From assembly GCF_018598175.1 (NCBI RefSeq), contig NZ_JAHESE010000009.1, forward strand, positions 62,001 to 126,000: a DNA stretch of 64,000 nucleotides. Reading direction: 5' to 3'. Shown here piece by piece: positions 34,475-43,596 of this stretch; within the stretch, counting starts at the first letter, position 1; each line of letters opens with the position of its first letter. The notes under the pieces are model-generated. The model did not search any database. It was not told the DNA's origin and was given only the letters and a program-made list of their open reading frames with translations. The stretch comes from Dawidia cretensis (GTDB lineage: Bacteria > Bacteroidota > Bacteroidia > Cytophagales > Cyclobacteriaceae). The position numbers and the translations under genes were made by a program.

Positions 34475-37400
34475 CTAGCGTACCAGGTAGCGCAGCAAGC
34501 CGCTCTGCGCACCGGCACCCACGCGTATCAGGTATAATCCAACCGGCAGCGCAGGGACTTCTACCTGCAACGAACGCTGAACACCCTGATATTTCCGGTG
34601 TATAAGTTGAGCGCCATCAGCCTTCATCACGTGTACGGAAACATCGCCGGCATCCTGTGTAAAGTCGATCGTCACCACATTAACACGGTTGCTTTCACCT
34701 GGATTCGGGTAGACCGTTATGGCAGCGTCCGCTGCTACAAAAGCTTCCGCAGTTGCCACACGTTGTTGCGCGCCACACGCGCCTTTCAACACCCAGGCAT
34801 CCTGCCAGTACATACCGGTACCGGGGCCATAGGCCCAGGCAGCGCCATTGCACCAACCCGAGTAAGGCCACTCACGACACTGGTAAATAGAACCACCCTG
34901 CTGTACCTGACTCCCCGCGACGTAGCCGCTATTCTCCACATATTGCGGCACGCCCGTGCAGCCACCAGTAGGATTCGTCACCGTGATATTCACAGCAGCG
35001 GAAGTAGTGCTAAGACCTTCGTTGTCGGTAGCCCTGGCGGTAAGCGAATAATTGCCAGCAGCAACACCGCTCCAGGTGTAGGCATAAGGGGCAGAAGTGT
35101 CTTCACCAAGCTTCACAGTCCCTTGGAAGAATTCAACTTTGGTGACCACACCATTGTCAGAAGCCGATGCTCCCAATATCACCGTAGCCGCGGCGGTGTA
35201 GGCCGCACCGCTCGCAGGTGACATCAGATTTACCACAGGCGGTGTATTGGTGTTTGGCACCGTTACGGTAATCGCCACAGCCGACGATGTAGCCGTAGCA
35301 GCGGTTGCTGTCGTCACCTTCGCCGTCAGGCTATAAGATCCCGCCACAACATTTGTCCAGGTGAAAATATACGGTGCACTGGTGTCTTCGCCCAGCTTCA
35401 CAGTACCCTGGAAGAATTCGACTTTCGTAATCGTCCCACCAGTACCGGCGCCAGCCGTAGCAGCAATTTCGATAGAAGCAGGCGCGGTAAACGAGCTCTG
35501 CGCCGCAGGCGAGGTAATACTGACCGAAGGTGGTGTAACCCCTGTCAGATAAGGACGTCCCGCATCAAACGCTTTGAGCTGTTCAAAGAACCAGCCGTTA
35601 TCGCCGGCATTGCCATTTGACTCCAGCGAGTTGCCATTCAGGTTCGCGAAGTCTGTGCAATCTGCCAACCCTTTACCAGCAAGGAAACCGATAAAACCGG
35701 CATCAAAGAATTCCTGCTTGTGCGTAAAGAAGTACGGCATGAAAGTATCTTCATAGCGGTTCACGGTATTTGGCAAGCCCATGTGACCGATCGAGATCTG
35801 CCAGCCCAGCAGCGGCAAATTAACACCTTGGCTAAGCGTCTTCGACCAGCTCACCCATTTGGCATTTTGTGTATCGTTCCAATAATAGTCGCGGCGGTTC
35901 TGCTTCACGAACCAGTTGCCTGCGCTCCAACCATTTTTCTCTACACCAATAAAGTCACCACGATCACCCGTAGCGGGTAACAGCTGATTGGCAAACTCTA
36001 CATTGCGTTGTGCCGAGTAGGTAACGTCACCCTGGTTCCAGTATACCATGCCCTTTGCACCGTCGGCTACGGGCGGCCCCGTAACACCGTTGCCATTCAC
36101 CGACCAGAAAGACATCAGCAGACCATTGTATGAATCCGGTGCGTAACGACGCAGCGTGCGAATAATACCTTGCGCCACACCGCTCAACGTGTTCGGCAGA
36201 CCGGCCAGGTGTTCATAACCAGCCCCCAGGTTGCTTACCGTAGCCGGCACCTGACGCGGGTCAGACGTTGTACCTTGCTCGAGCGCATTTTGTAGGAAAT
36301 AACCCCACGTATCCGGCTCGATCACAAAAATCGCCTTGTAACCATTGCTCTTCTCCGCCACCGTGCGGATACTCGAGAAGTACTTGCGCATAAAGTCGGC
36401 GTTGCGAATGTTATTCTTCAACGCGGCAGCGCCGCCCTCTTCCTGCAGCATGTAAATAACATACGCCGGACGCAGCCCCATCTCCTGTGAGTTGCGCGAA
36501 TAGTCCGTACCCCACTGGTTAAACAGCCACGACAAGGCGTTGCTGGAAGGATCAACACCATTGTTTACATAGGCATAACGATAGTTCAGCTTCACATTCT
36601 CTTGTAGGGCTTTCTTCATCCGCACGTTGATGATATTGGTATTGTCACTCACCAGGCCCATCTGGAAGTCACCCCAACCTGCCGGTACTGCCGCAGCCGC
36701 CTGTACACTGGCTACCGGTGCTGCCGCACGTGCCGAAGCCGCCGGCGCACCAAGACCATCAAGGTATGTACGGTTGGCATTAACAAAACCGTAGTTGTTC
36801 TGAAGAACATCCCAGTTGATAGACCACGCCATGATCCCACGCAACGCCGGGTAGGTGCTGGTCATGGTGTACTGCCCACCGTACGACTGACCTTTTACGA
36901 TATAATTAAAGGCTTGCTGTAGTTGCTGGTTCGTCACCTGGCCGCTCCCCGCAGCACCCGCCGACGACGGCACGGCAATCACCACTTGATCAGGACGTAG
37001 CGGCGGGAAGAAATATGACGGGTTGCCCCCCACATTAAAGCCCTTCAGCAACATGTCGGTCATAGATACCAGGTAGTCGGGGTTACCAGACGAATATAAC
37101 GTACCATTCAGGCCCATGATCGCCGGCTGGTTATACAGCTGCGACTGCACGTACGTGATCTTATCACGCAACGCATGGATCACCGGAATATATACCCCCG
37201 CACGACGGTCTACGCTGGAATGCAACCCTGCATACCATTGGTAACCCAGCTGCAGATAAAACGCCTCCGGTGCAAACGTAAGAATGAAATTATTACCGTA
37301 GTGATTGCAAAGATCGCGAATGGCGCCAATCATCTGTACCACCTTCGGCGACGTAGGGTTACGGAAGTCTGCATCACCCGTTTCCAGTTCCAACGAGCTT

Positions 37401-39121
37401 TGCTCCAGGTCTATGTCGATCCCATCAAAGCCATACTCGTCAATGATGCTCTTCATGTTACTGACGAATGTAGTGCGTGCAGCAGCGCTCGTCAGCGAGA
37501 AGTAACCTTCATACCCACCGATGGAGATCACAATTTTTTTTCCCTGGCTTTGTAACAGCTTGATATCAGACTTGAAATTGGCCACGGTATAGTCAGCGGT
37601 CGCACCCGCGAGAACAAACTTCACCTGGCCATTCGTGCTACCCACCGTCACGGGTTCAACAAAGGATATGTTGATTACATCCCACTTGGGCGATACATCG
37701 CGCAGCTTCACAAACGGCACGCCGCCACCCCAGGTATGCCAATAGCCGCTCATGATGCGCGCAGGCAATCCACCGGTATTGACGTCTCCTGCCGTAATAG
37801 AAACAGCAGCCGACTCTTTCGTAAAACCACTATTATCCGTCGCACGGCCCACCAGCGTGTGATACCCTTGTGTCGCCGTCCAGGAAATACTATAGGGTGT
37901 AGAAACGTCTTCCCCGATCTTGGCACCGTCCACGAAGAACTCAACTTTAGTTATTGAGCCATCAGCATCGCTCGCAGTAGCGGCAATCGTGACGGCCTGC
38001 CCTACAGGAAAATTGGTGCCCGCAGTCGGCGCCGTGATGTTTACAGAAGGGCCGTTGTTGCCGCCGGTGCAGTCACCCAACAGCTCCCACGCATTGTCCC
38101 ACGCCCAGCCGATACCCGGCTCGTACGCACCTCCAAGTGAGCACCATCCGCCCACTTCGCACTTATACTTCTTATTGTTGTATTGCACTTCATCACCGGT
38201 GCTATAGGCCGCCCCATTCGCATACGTCGGGATATTACACCCCCCACCGGTATTACCATTTACAGTAACCGATGTCGTTGCCGAAGTGCCTGTTGCGCCC
38301 GCGTTGTCCGTGGCCACGGCCCGCAGCGCATAAGTACCCGCCGGCACACTGCTCCAGGTGTAGCTATAGGGAGCAGAAGTATCTTCGCCCAGCAACGCAG
38401 CGCCGTTGTAGAATCCAACTTTAGCAACCGCGCCGTCCGTATCGCTTGCTGTCGCCGTCAGCGTAATACTGGCTGGCGCGGTAAACGATGCACCATTGGC
38501 CGGAGCGGTAAGCGTCGCCGCCGGACTGGCATTTGTTACACCCGTCACGGTAATGCCGACCGCTGCAGTGGTAGCAATACCGCCAGCATTGTCCGTAGCA
38601 CGCGCCGTGAGGCTATACGTACCGCTCCCAATGCCGCCCCAGGTATAGCTATACGGTGCTGAGGTATCTTCCCCCAGCAACGTCGCGCCCTGGTAGAACC
38701 CAACCTTGGCTACGGTACCATCGGCATCACTCGCAGTAGCCGTCAGCGTAACGCTGGCGGGCGCGGTGAACGATGCGCCATTGGCTGGAGCCGTCAGCGA
38801 TACCGTGGGATTGACATTTGTCCCGCCGCCGTCGCACGGGCCAATGTAGCGCCACACGTCCCACTCGCCACTGCGTGTCTCAGGGTTCTCTCCTTGCGTC
38901 CACCAGCGCGCTTCATATATTTTGTTATTCAACGAAACACGGGCACCACTGGTGTACGTATTTGCCGCCATCCACACGGGGTCCGTGCAGGCGACACAGC
39001 GCTCGTCCCGGTATGATGGGGACGAGGCATGCACCGCCGTGATACAAAAAATCATCAGGAATACGGCAAACCATCGCCGGTATGACAGCCAGCCAGCGGC
39101 CGGAGTATAATGTCTTCTCAT
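34475..39121 (-). CDS. Giant secreted GH18 chitinase with a second, unassigned putative catalytic region
   Basis: A 1548-residue protein. Order: signal peptide (1-32); chitin-binding CBM5/12-like (35-96); two Big/Ig-like repeats (104-195, 200-288); CBM5/12-like (295-351); Ig-like (357-446); GH18 barrel (453-790) with D566-x-x-D569-x-D571-x-E573; a 380-residue region (812-1192) of unknown family with 'FVIEPDTWGYF' (Glu935, Asp937); two Ig-like repeats (1197-1287, 1293-1383); CBM5/12-like (1388-1450); T9SS sorting domain (1465-1548). GH18 hydrolyses chitin. The middle region could be a second hydrolase. Starts 18 bp after the upstream chitinase gene. Confidence 0.9.
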   Translation of the reverse strand: MRRHYTPAAGWLSYRRWFAVFLMIFCITAVHASSPSYRDERCVACTDPVWMAANTYTSGARVSLNNKIYEARWWTQGENPETRSGEWDVWRYIGPCDGGGTNVNPTVSLTAPANGASFTAPASVTLTATASDADGTVAKVGFYQGATLLGEDTSAPYSYTWGGIGSGTYSLTARATDNAGGIATTAAVGITVTGVTNASPAATLTAPANGASFTAPASITLTATASDTDGAVAKVGFYNGAALLGEDTSAPYSYTWSSVPAGTYALRAVATDNAGATGTSATTSVTVNGNTGGGCNIPTYANGAAYSTGDEVQYNNKKYKCEVGGWCSLGGAYEPGIGWAWDNAWELLGDCTGGNNGPSVNITAPTAGTNFPVGQAVTIAATASDADGSITKVEFFVDGAKIGEDVSTPYSISWTATQGYHTLVGRATDNSGFTKESAAVSITAGDVNTGGLPARIMSGYWHTWGGGVPFVKLRDVSPKWDVINISFVEPVTVGSTNGQVKFVLAGATADYTVANFKSDIKLLQSQGKKIVISIGGYEGYFSLTSAAARTTFVSNMKSIIDEYGFDGIDIDLEQSSLELETGDADFRNPTSPKVVQMIGAIRDLCNHYGNNFILTFAPEAFYLQLGYQWYAGLHSSVDRRAGVYIPVIHALRDKITYVQSQLYNQPAIMGLNGTLYSSGNPDYLVSMTDMLLKGFNVGGNPSYFFPPLRPDQVVIAVPSSAGAAGSGQVTNQQLQQAFNYIVKGQSYGGQYTMTSTYPALRGIMAWSINWDVLQNNYGFVNANRTYLDGLGAPAASARAAAPVASVQAAAAVPAGWGDFQMGLVSDNTNIINVRMKKALQENVKLNYRYAYVNNGVDPSSNALSWLFNQWGTDYSRNSQEMGLRPAYVIYMLQEEGGAAALKNNIRNADFMRKYFSSIRTVAEKSNGYKAIFVIEPDTWGYFLQNALEQGTTSDPRQVPATVSNLGAGYEHLAGLPNTLSGVAQGIIRTLRRYAPDSYNGLLMSFWSVNGNGVTGPPVADGAKGMVYWNQGDVTYSAQRNVEFANQLLPATGDRGDFIGVEKNGWSAGNWFVKQNRRDYYWNDTQNAKWVSWSKTLSQGVNLPLLGWQISIGHMGLPNTVNRYEDTFMPYFFTHKQEFFDAGFIGFLAGKGLADCTDFANLNGNSLESNGNAGDNGWFFEQLKAFDAGRPYLTGVTPPSVSITSPAAQSSFTAPASIEIAATAGAGTGGTITKVEFFQGTVKLGEDTSAPYIFTWTNVVAGSYSLTAKVTTATAATATSSAVAITVTVPNTNTPPVVNLMSPASGAAYTAAATVILGASASDNGVVTKVEFFQGTVKLGEDTSAPYAYTWSGVAAGNYSLTARATDNEGLSTTSAAVNITVTNPTGGCTGVPQYVENSGYVAGSQVQQGGSIYQCREWPYSGWCNGAAWAYGPGTGMYWQDAWVLKGACGAQQRVATAEAFVAADAAITVYPNPGESNRVNVVTIDFTQDAGDVSVHVMKADGAQLIHRKYQGVQRSLQVEVPALPVGLYLIRVGAGAQSGLLRYLVR

Positions 39122-39139
39122 GAAATTGCGTGATAGTCG

Positions 39140-41302
39140 TTATTTAACCAGGTATCGTTGTGTTGTGCTCTTCGCATCGTGCTGCAGACGGATCAGGTAT
39201 AAACCTGCCGGTAAGGCCGGAATCTCTACGTCCAGTGTCGTGCTGCCGGTCGGAGTATACTGCTGACTGTAAACACCCACACCATCCAACGTCTTAACTT
39301 CCACCGTAGCGACGCTGGGCGATGTGCCTAAACCAAACGTAACGGTAGCCGTACGACCGATAACCCCTGGGTTGGGATATACCGCCACGCTTTCAGCTTC
39401 CGCTACAGGGGCTTGCACAGCCGCAGTCGATGCACCGCAGGCAGAAACAAACACCCACGCATCTTGCCAGTAGGTACCCGTGCCAGGGCCGTATGCCCAT
39501 GCAGCACCATTACACCAGCCCGAATAGGGCCACTCACGGCACTGATACACACCGCCGGCGTTTTTCACCTGGCTACCGGCTACATAGCCGTTATTCTCTA
39601 CATATTGGGGTGCATTGCAACCACCGGTAGGATTCGATACCGTAATGCTTACAGCCGACGAAGTCGTTGTAGCATTCTGATTATCGGTAGCGCGGGCAGT
39701 AATGCTATAAGTACCTGCCGTTACCCCTGTCCAGGTATAGCTATATGGAGATGAAGCATCTTCACCCAGTTTTGTGCTGCCCTGGAAGAATTCCACCTTG
39801 CTGACCGTACCATTGGCATCACTTGCGTTAGCAGCGATAGTAACGGAAGCGGGTGCTGTAAACGTTGCACCATTGGGCGGCGACGTCAGGCTTACCACCG
39901 GCGGTGTATTGCCTCCACTGGTCGTGGCAGTAATGGTCACCGATGAAGAGGTTGTCGTCGCACCCTGGTTATCCCTAGCGACAGCTGTCAGCGTATAGCT
40001 ACCAGTGCCTACGTTGCTCCAGGTAAAAGTATACGGTGCCGAAGTGTCTTCACCGAGCAGGGCGCCATTCTGGAAGAACGCTACTTTTGTCACGGAGCCA
40101 TCGCCATCAGAAGCATTCGCTGCCAGTGATACGGTGGCCGGTGCCGTAAACGTTGCGCCGTTGGCCGGCGAAGTAAGACTTACAGTGGGAGCATTATTGC
40201 CGCCACCCAAACTGCTGAAGTAAGCATAGTGGTTATTCACAAACGCGTCGCCCTGGGTCTTATCCCAGTTAACCGACCAGGTCATAATACCCCGCAAGTT
40301 CGGGTAGGTGCGGTTGGTGACGTACGCGCTGCCGTACGAAATACCCTTGATCAGATAGTTCAACGCCTGATGTACTTGTGCAGGCGCTACGTACCCACCT
40401 GCCGGCGCGGAACCTGTGCCGGTAGCTGGCAAACCAAAGGCTACCTGATCTTCACGCAACGCGGGGAAGACGTTGGCTGCATTACGCGCCACGGGGAACC
40501 CCTTCAGCAGCATGTCCGTCATGGCAACGATAAAGTCCGCTGTGCCCTGATTGTAGATCTTCTCGTCGAGCGCTACTTGCGAGCCGGTGTTGTAATACTG
40601 CACGTGTACAAAAGTGAGTAGGTCGCGCAGACCGTGCAGCACAGGCAGGTACCCACCAAAGGCAGTGCCGTAAAAGCCATAGCCTCCTTGTACATACTGT
40701 GTTTCCGGAGCAGACGTCAACCAGAAGTTTTTGCCCTGACCCCGGAAATACGTAACGAGCTCACGCGAAGCGGCAACCAGGTTGCTGATCTTCGGCGTCG
40801 TGGGATTCTTAAAATCTGTATCTCCTGGATTCAGGATCACCGAGGTGCCTTCGAGGTCAATGTCATAACCGTCAAAGCCGTACTCGGTGATGATCGTCTT
40901 CATCGAGTTTACAAACTTGGTGCGGTCCGCAGCCGTGTGCAGCTCGACGGGCGCGTCGGCACCCCCGATCGAGATCTGCACACGACGACCCTGCGCCTGC
41001 AGCGTACGGATGTCGGCGATAAACTCGGTTTTTGATTGTTGTACCGGCTCGAAGGTCATCGTCATATCGCCGGGCGCTACCGGCACAGCAAAAGCGATGT
41101 TGATGACATTATACTTGGAGTTTACGTCACGCAACCGAATGTAGGGAGCGGAAGCATTGTTCCAGTTGTGGAAGTAGCCAACCACGACGCGGTTGCCTAA
41201 TTGGGCCTGGGCTGGTAAAGCCGGTAGCAGGATGCCAAGCAGGCATACCACCACTACCAGGCGAAACAAGCCTTTGAGGTGTTTTGTAGAAGTTGTGTTC
41301 AT
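39140..41302 (-). CDS. Secreted GH18 chitinase with Ig repeats, CBM5/12 and T9SS domain
   Basis: A 720-residue enzyme. Signal peptide to about residue 34 ('AQAQ'); GH18 domain 36-365 with the catalytic D144-x-x-D147-x-D149-x-E151; two Ig-like repeats (371-460, 466-557); chitin-binding CBM5/12 (562-622) almost identical to the last one of the next gene; T9SS sorting domain (640-720, 'YPNPG ... LYLIRL'). The ATG at 41300-41302 starts a normal signal peptide; upstream codons are not protein-like. First gene of a two-gene chitinase operon. Confidence 0.92.
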   Translation of the reverse strand: MNTTSTKHLKGLFRLVVVVCLLGILLPALPAQAQLGNRVVVGYFHNWNNASAPYIRLRDVNSKYNVINIAFAVPVAPGDMTMTFEPVQQSKTEFIADIRTLQAQGRRVQISIGGADAPVELHTAADRTKFVNSMKTIITEYGFDGYDIDLEGTSVILNPGDTDFKNPTTPKISNLVAASRELVTYFRGQGKNFWLTSAPETQYVQGGYGFYGTAFGGYLPVLHGLRDLLTFVHVQYYNTGSQVALDEKIYNQGTADFIVAMTDMLLKGFPVARNAANVFPALREDQVAFGLPATGTGSAPAGGYVAPAQVHQALNYLIKGISYGSAYVTNRTYPNLRGIMTWSVNWDKTQGDAFVNNHYAYFSSLGGGNNAPTVSLTSPANGATFTAPATVSLAANASDGDGSVTKVAFFQNGALLGEDTSAPYTFTWSNVGTGSYTLTAVARDNQGATTTSSSVTITATTSGGNTPPVVSLTSPPNGATFTAPASVTIAANASDANGTVSKVEFFQGSTKLGEDASSPYSYTWTGVTAGTYSITARATDNQNATTTSSAVSITVSNPTGGCNAPQYVENNGYVAGSQVKNAGGVYQCREWPYSGWCNGAAWAYGPGTGTYWQDAWVFVSACGASTAAVQAPVAEAESVAVYPNPGVIGRTATVTFGLGTSPSVATVEVKTLDGVGVYSQQYTPTGSTTLDVEIPALPAGLYLIRLQHDAKSTTQRYLVK

Positions 41303-41405
41303 CTGTTTTGTTGTGTATGGTTGAATAAATAGGTGACAAGCAAACAGGCTATGAAGGCCTTGCGGTGAGCAAGGTCGCCATGAACACAAGCGACATAAAA
41401 TGTAG

Positions 41406-41437
41406 TTATTGAATGGCAACGGACATTTATTGAATGG
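41406..41437. promoter_or_regulatory. Paired 11-bp direct repeats upstream of the chitinase operon
   Basis: TTATTGAATGG occurs exactly twice, at 41406-41416 and 41427-41437 (21 bp apart, two helical turns), 104 bp before the chitinase ATG. It matches the pair upstream of the GH16 gene. Confidence 0.6.
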
Positions 41438-41452
41438 TCATTCGGTCAACTG

Positions 41453-41467
41453 TGTGCGGAACGCACA
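41453..41467. repeat. Small hairpin upstream of the SMR exporter
   Basis: TGTGCG-GAA-CGCACA is a perfect 6-bp stem. It does not show the tandem ACGR loops of guanidine-II riboswitches. Role unknown. A TAnnTTTG element (TAGCTTTG, 41517-41524) follows, 21 bp before the gene. Confidence 0.35.
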
Positions 41468-41545
41468 TAGGAAATGACAAGCTCAGCATGTGCTGGCATA
41501 CGACCGTTCGAAACCGTAGCTTTGCCAGGTAACAAACAGATTGTC

Positions 41546-41875
41546 ATGCATTGGATATTACTGATCGTAGCGGGCTTACTGGAAATAGGCTTTGCTACTT
41601 CCCTCGGCAAAGCCCGCGAGGCCACCGGCACAACAGCGCAATTGTGGTACGCTAGCTTCCTGATCTGCCTCACGCTGAGCATGTACTTGCTGATGCGCGC
41701 CACGGAAACCTTGCCTATCGGCACCGCCTATGCGGTATGGACAGGGATTGGCGCCGTCGGCACAGTACTGGTCGGCATTTTTATCTTCCACGAGCCCGCG
41801 ACTTTTTGGCGGCTGTTTTTTATCACAACGCTCATTCTCTCCATCGTCGGGCTCAAAGCCCTGTCACCACACTAA
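41546..41875 (+). CDS. SMR-family exporter (SugE/Gdx type)
   Basis: A 109-residue, four-helix small multidrug resistance protein. The essential membrane Glu13 is in 'VAGLLEIGFATSL', and 'LPIGTAYAVWTGIGAVGTVLVGIFIFHEP' in helices 3-4 is closer to the guanidinium exporter Gdx (SugE) than to EmrE. It may export guanidinium or small quaternary ammonium compounds. The ATG at 41546 gives normal length. Its stop overlaps the convergent DinB gene by 4 bp. It works as a dimer within this family. Confidence 0.88.
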   Translation: MHWILLIVAGLLEIGFATSLGKAREATGTTAQLWYASFLICLTLSMYLLMRATETLPIGTAYAVWTGIGAVGTVLVGIFIFHEPATFWRLFFITTLILSIVGLKALSPH

Positions 41876-42456
41876 CGGACGGCCTGTACGTCTATATCTT
41901 GCGACACCGGCAGGTTGCGGAGGGCCTGCTGTATATGACGCTCATCGTGGGCGATCAAAAAAGCAAACACATCGCCTAACCGCAACCGGATAAAAGTAGC
42001 GATGGAAATCGGCACACGCGTGGCCGTCAGGTCGGCACGCCGCGCACGCGAGAGCAACGCCAGCAATGTCTCCTGCTGATGGATAAACTCGGCCACGATA
42101 GCATGCGCATCGAGATTGGGCGGCGGCGCGTAAGCTTTCATGGCTTTGATCTTCCACTTGCCGGTCTCGGGCTGCATCATCCGCGTGAAATAGCTCCCGA
42201 GCCACGTACTGGTAAACGTCGGCGCGTCGGGCTGGCCGTCGTGACGTTGCAGTGCCCGGTCGATGGCCGGGAGATAAAAATGGCCATAGCGGTTCAGGTG
42301 CTCCAGACATTGGGCAATGCTCCAGCCACCCGTAACAGAGGGTTTCAGCAATACCTCGCTGTCCTGATTCTGAAAATAATAAATCGCATGCTGCAGGTGT
42401 CGCTCAACGCTGGCTTCCAGGCCGTCCAGCCAGTGATTTTTATCTACGGGGTTCAT
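41872..42456 (-). CDS. DinB-like (DinB_2) family protein
   Basis: A 194-residue four-helix-bundle protein. 'GGWSIAQCLEHLNRYGHFYLPAI' near residue 42 and 'FLIAHDERHIQQALRNL' near the C-terminus give the metal-binding His pattern of the DinB superfamily. Members include thiol transferases and many proteins of unknown role. The ATG at 42454-42456 is used. It lies 70 bp after the Crp-type regulator on the same strand and may be its partner gene. Confidence 0.82.
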   Translation of the reverse strand: MNPVDKNHWLDGLEASVERHLQHAIYYFQNQDSEVLLKPSVTGGWSIAQCLEHLNRYGHFYLPAIDRALQRHDGQPDAPTFTSTWLGSYFTRMMQPETGKWKIKAMKAYAPPPNLDAHAIVAEFIHQQETLLALLSRARRADLTATRVPISIATFIRLRLGDVFAFLIAHDERHIQQALRNLPVSQDIDVQAVR

Positions 42457-42526
42457 AGTGCAAGAGATTTGACGACACAAAGGTGGAGCAGCACCCGAAA
42501 GTAATTGTTGGTAAATACCAGGATTT

Positions 42527-43114
42527 TCAGATCCGCACACGATTCATAAACTTGCTGAAGTTGGTAGCGTCCATGCCCAGGTAATTGGCTAAATACTTAT
42601 GCGGCACCAACTGCAGAATGTGTGGGCTCCGTTGTAATAATCGCTTGAATTTATCCTCGGACGAAAAACACTGTAGCTCCACCAACCTTTCCAATACGCC
42701 CGAAAGTGTTACGTTCAGACTTTGCCGTACCATCGCCGAAACGGCCGGCCGACCATCCATAAGTCGTTGCATCTCGGCAAAGGGAGTTCGCAGAAATACT
42801 GAAGGAGTCAACGTCTCATAAAAATACCGCGACGGCTGCTGCATCAAGAGCGAGTCCAGCACACCACCAAACGAAGGCGCATACGTAAAAACAATCGTCG
42901 CCTCCCGTGCCTGGTCGTCGGTATAAAATACACGCTGCACACCTTCCTCTACAAAGTACAGATAGCGCTCCACATCGCCGGCGCGGGTCATAATCTCCTT
43001 GCGACGGGCAGTGGTACGCGTCCAGATGCTGGCCAGTAACGACCAGTCTTCTTCTGGTAGGGCAAAGTGCATCTGGAGAGCTTGTTTCAGGGGATGATCG
43101 TCAGGCAGTGTCAT
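42527..43114 (-). CDS. Crp/Fnr-family transcriptional regulator
   Basis: A 195-residue protein. The cyclic-nucleotide-binding-like fold covers residues 20-135 ('YLYFVEEGVQRVFYTDD', 'PSRYFYETLTPS'), and a short helix-turn-helix closes the protein ('HILQLVPHKYLANYLGMDATNFSKFMNRVR'). There are no FNR-type Cys ligands. The effector is unknown; such short Crp-like regulators are frequent in Bacteroidota next to single enzyme genes. Confidence 0.85.
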   Translation of the reverse strand: MTLPDDHPLKQALQMHFALPEEDWSLLASIWTRTTARRKEIMTRAGDVERYLYFVEEGVQRVFYTDDQAREATIVFTYAPSFGGVLDSLLMQQPSRYFYETLTPSVFLRTPFAEMQRLMDGRPAVSAMVRQSLNVTLSGVLERLVELQCFSSEDKFKRLLQRSPHILQLVPHKYLANYLGMDATNFSKFMNRVRI

Positions 43115-43136
43115 ACGCGAAAAGCGGAATCGATTC

Positions 43137-43167
43137 TTGTGCTGTCTAATTTAATGACTAAATTTTG
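43137..43167 (+). promoter_or_regulatory. Possible promoter of the thioredoxin gene
   Basis: TTG (43137-43139) followed 19 bp later by TAAATTTTG (43159-43167), one base longer than the TAnnTTTG consensus, 32 bp before the ATG. Confidence 0.35.
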
Positions 43168-43199
43168 AACCGGCAGAACCGACCCGGTGTTTTAAAAAC

Positions 43200-43502
43200 A
43201 TGGCAAATGGAAACTTTTCAACCCTGGTCAATAGCGAGAAGCTCACTTTCGTAGACTTCTCAGCAGAGTGGTGTGGCCCCTGTAAAACAATGGCCCCAAT
43301 CCTGCAGGATCTCAAAGCACGCGTGGGTGACAAGGTCCGCATTATCAAGATCGACATTGACCGCAACCCCCAGGCGGCGGCCGCCTATCAGGTGCAAAGC
43401 GTACCAACGCTCATGCTCTTCAAAAACGGTAATGTCCTATGGCGGCAGTCGGGCGTCGTACCGGCTCATTTCCTCCAACAGGTTATCAACGAGCACGCCT
43501 GA
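43200..43502 (+). CDS. Thioredoxin
   Basis: A 100-residue thioredoxin with the active site W-C25-G-P-C28 in 'FSAEWCGPCKTMAP' and the cis-Pro in 'VQSVPTLMLF'. No signal peptide, so cytoplasmic. It could serve general disulfide reduction; the LMW-type ArsC in this window needs a thioredoxin, but there is no positional link. Confidence 0.95.
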   Translation: MANGNFSTLVNSEKLTFVDFSAEWCGPCKTMAPILQDLKARVGDKVRIIKIDIDRNPQAAAAYQVQSVPTLMLFKNGNVLWRQSGVVPAHFLQQVINEHA

Positions 43503-43596
43503 CCCTTGAAGTAATCTAAACAACACTTACACGCAACGGTACATGTCCCGCGCGGGGTATACTACGAGCGCACCTACCGAAGGGCCGGACAGTGCC

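Noticed and set aside
41420-41545. Guanidine-II riboswitch before the SMR gene
   Set aside because: Only one short hairpin, with a GAA loop; the required tandem ACGR loops are missing.
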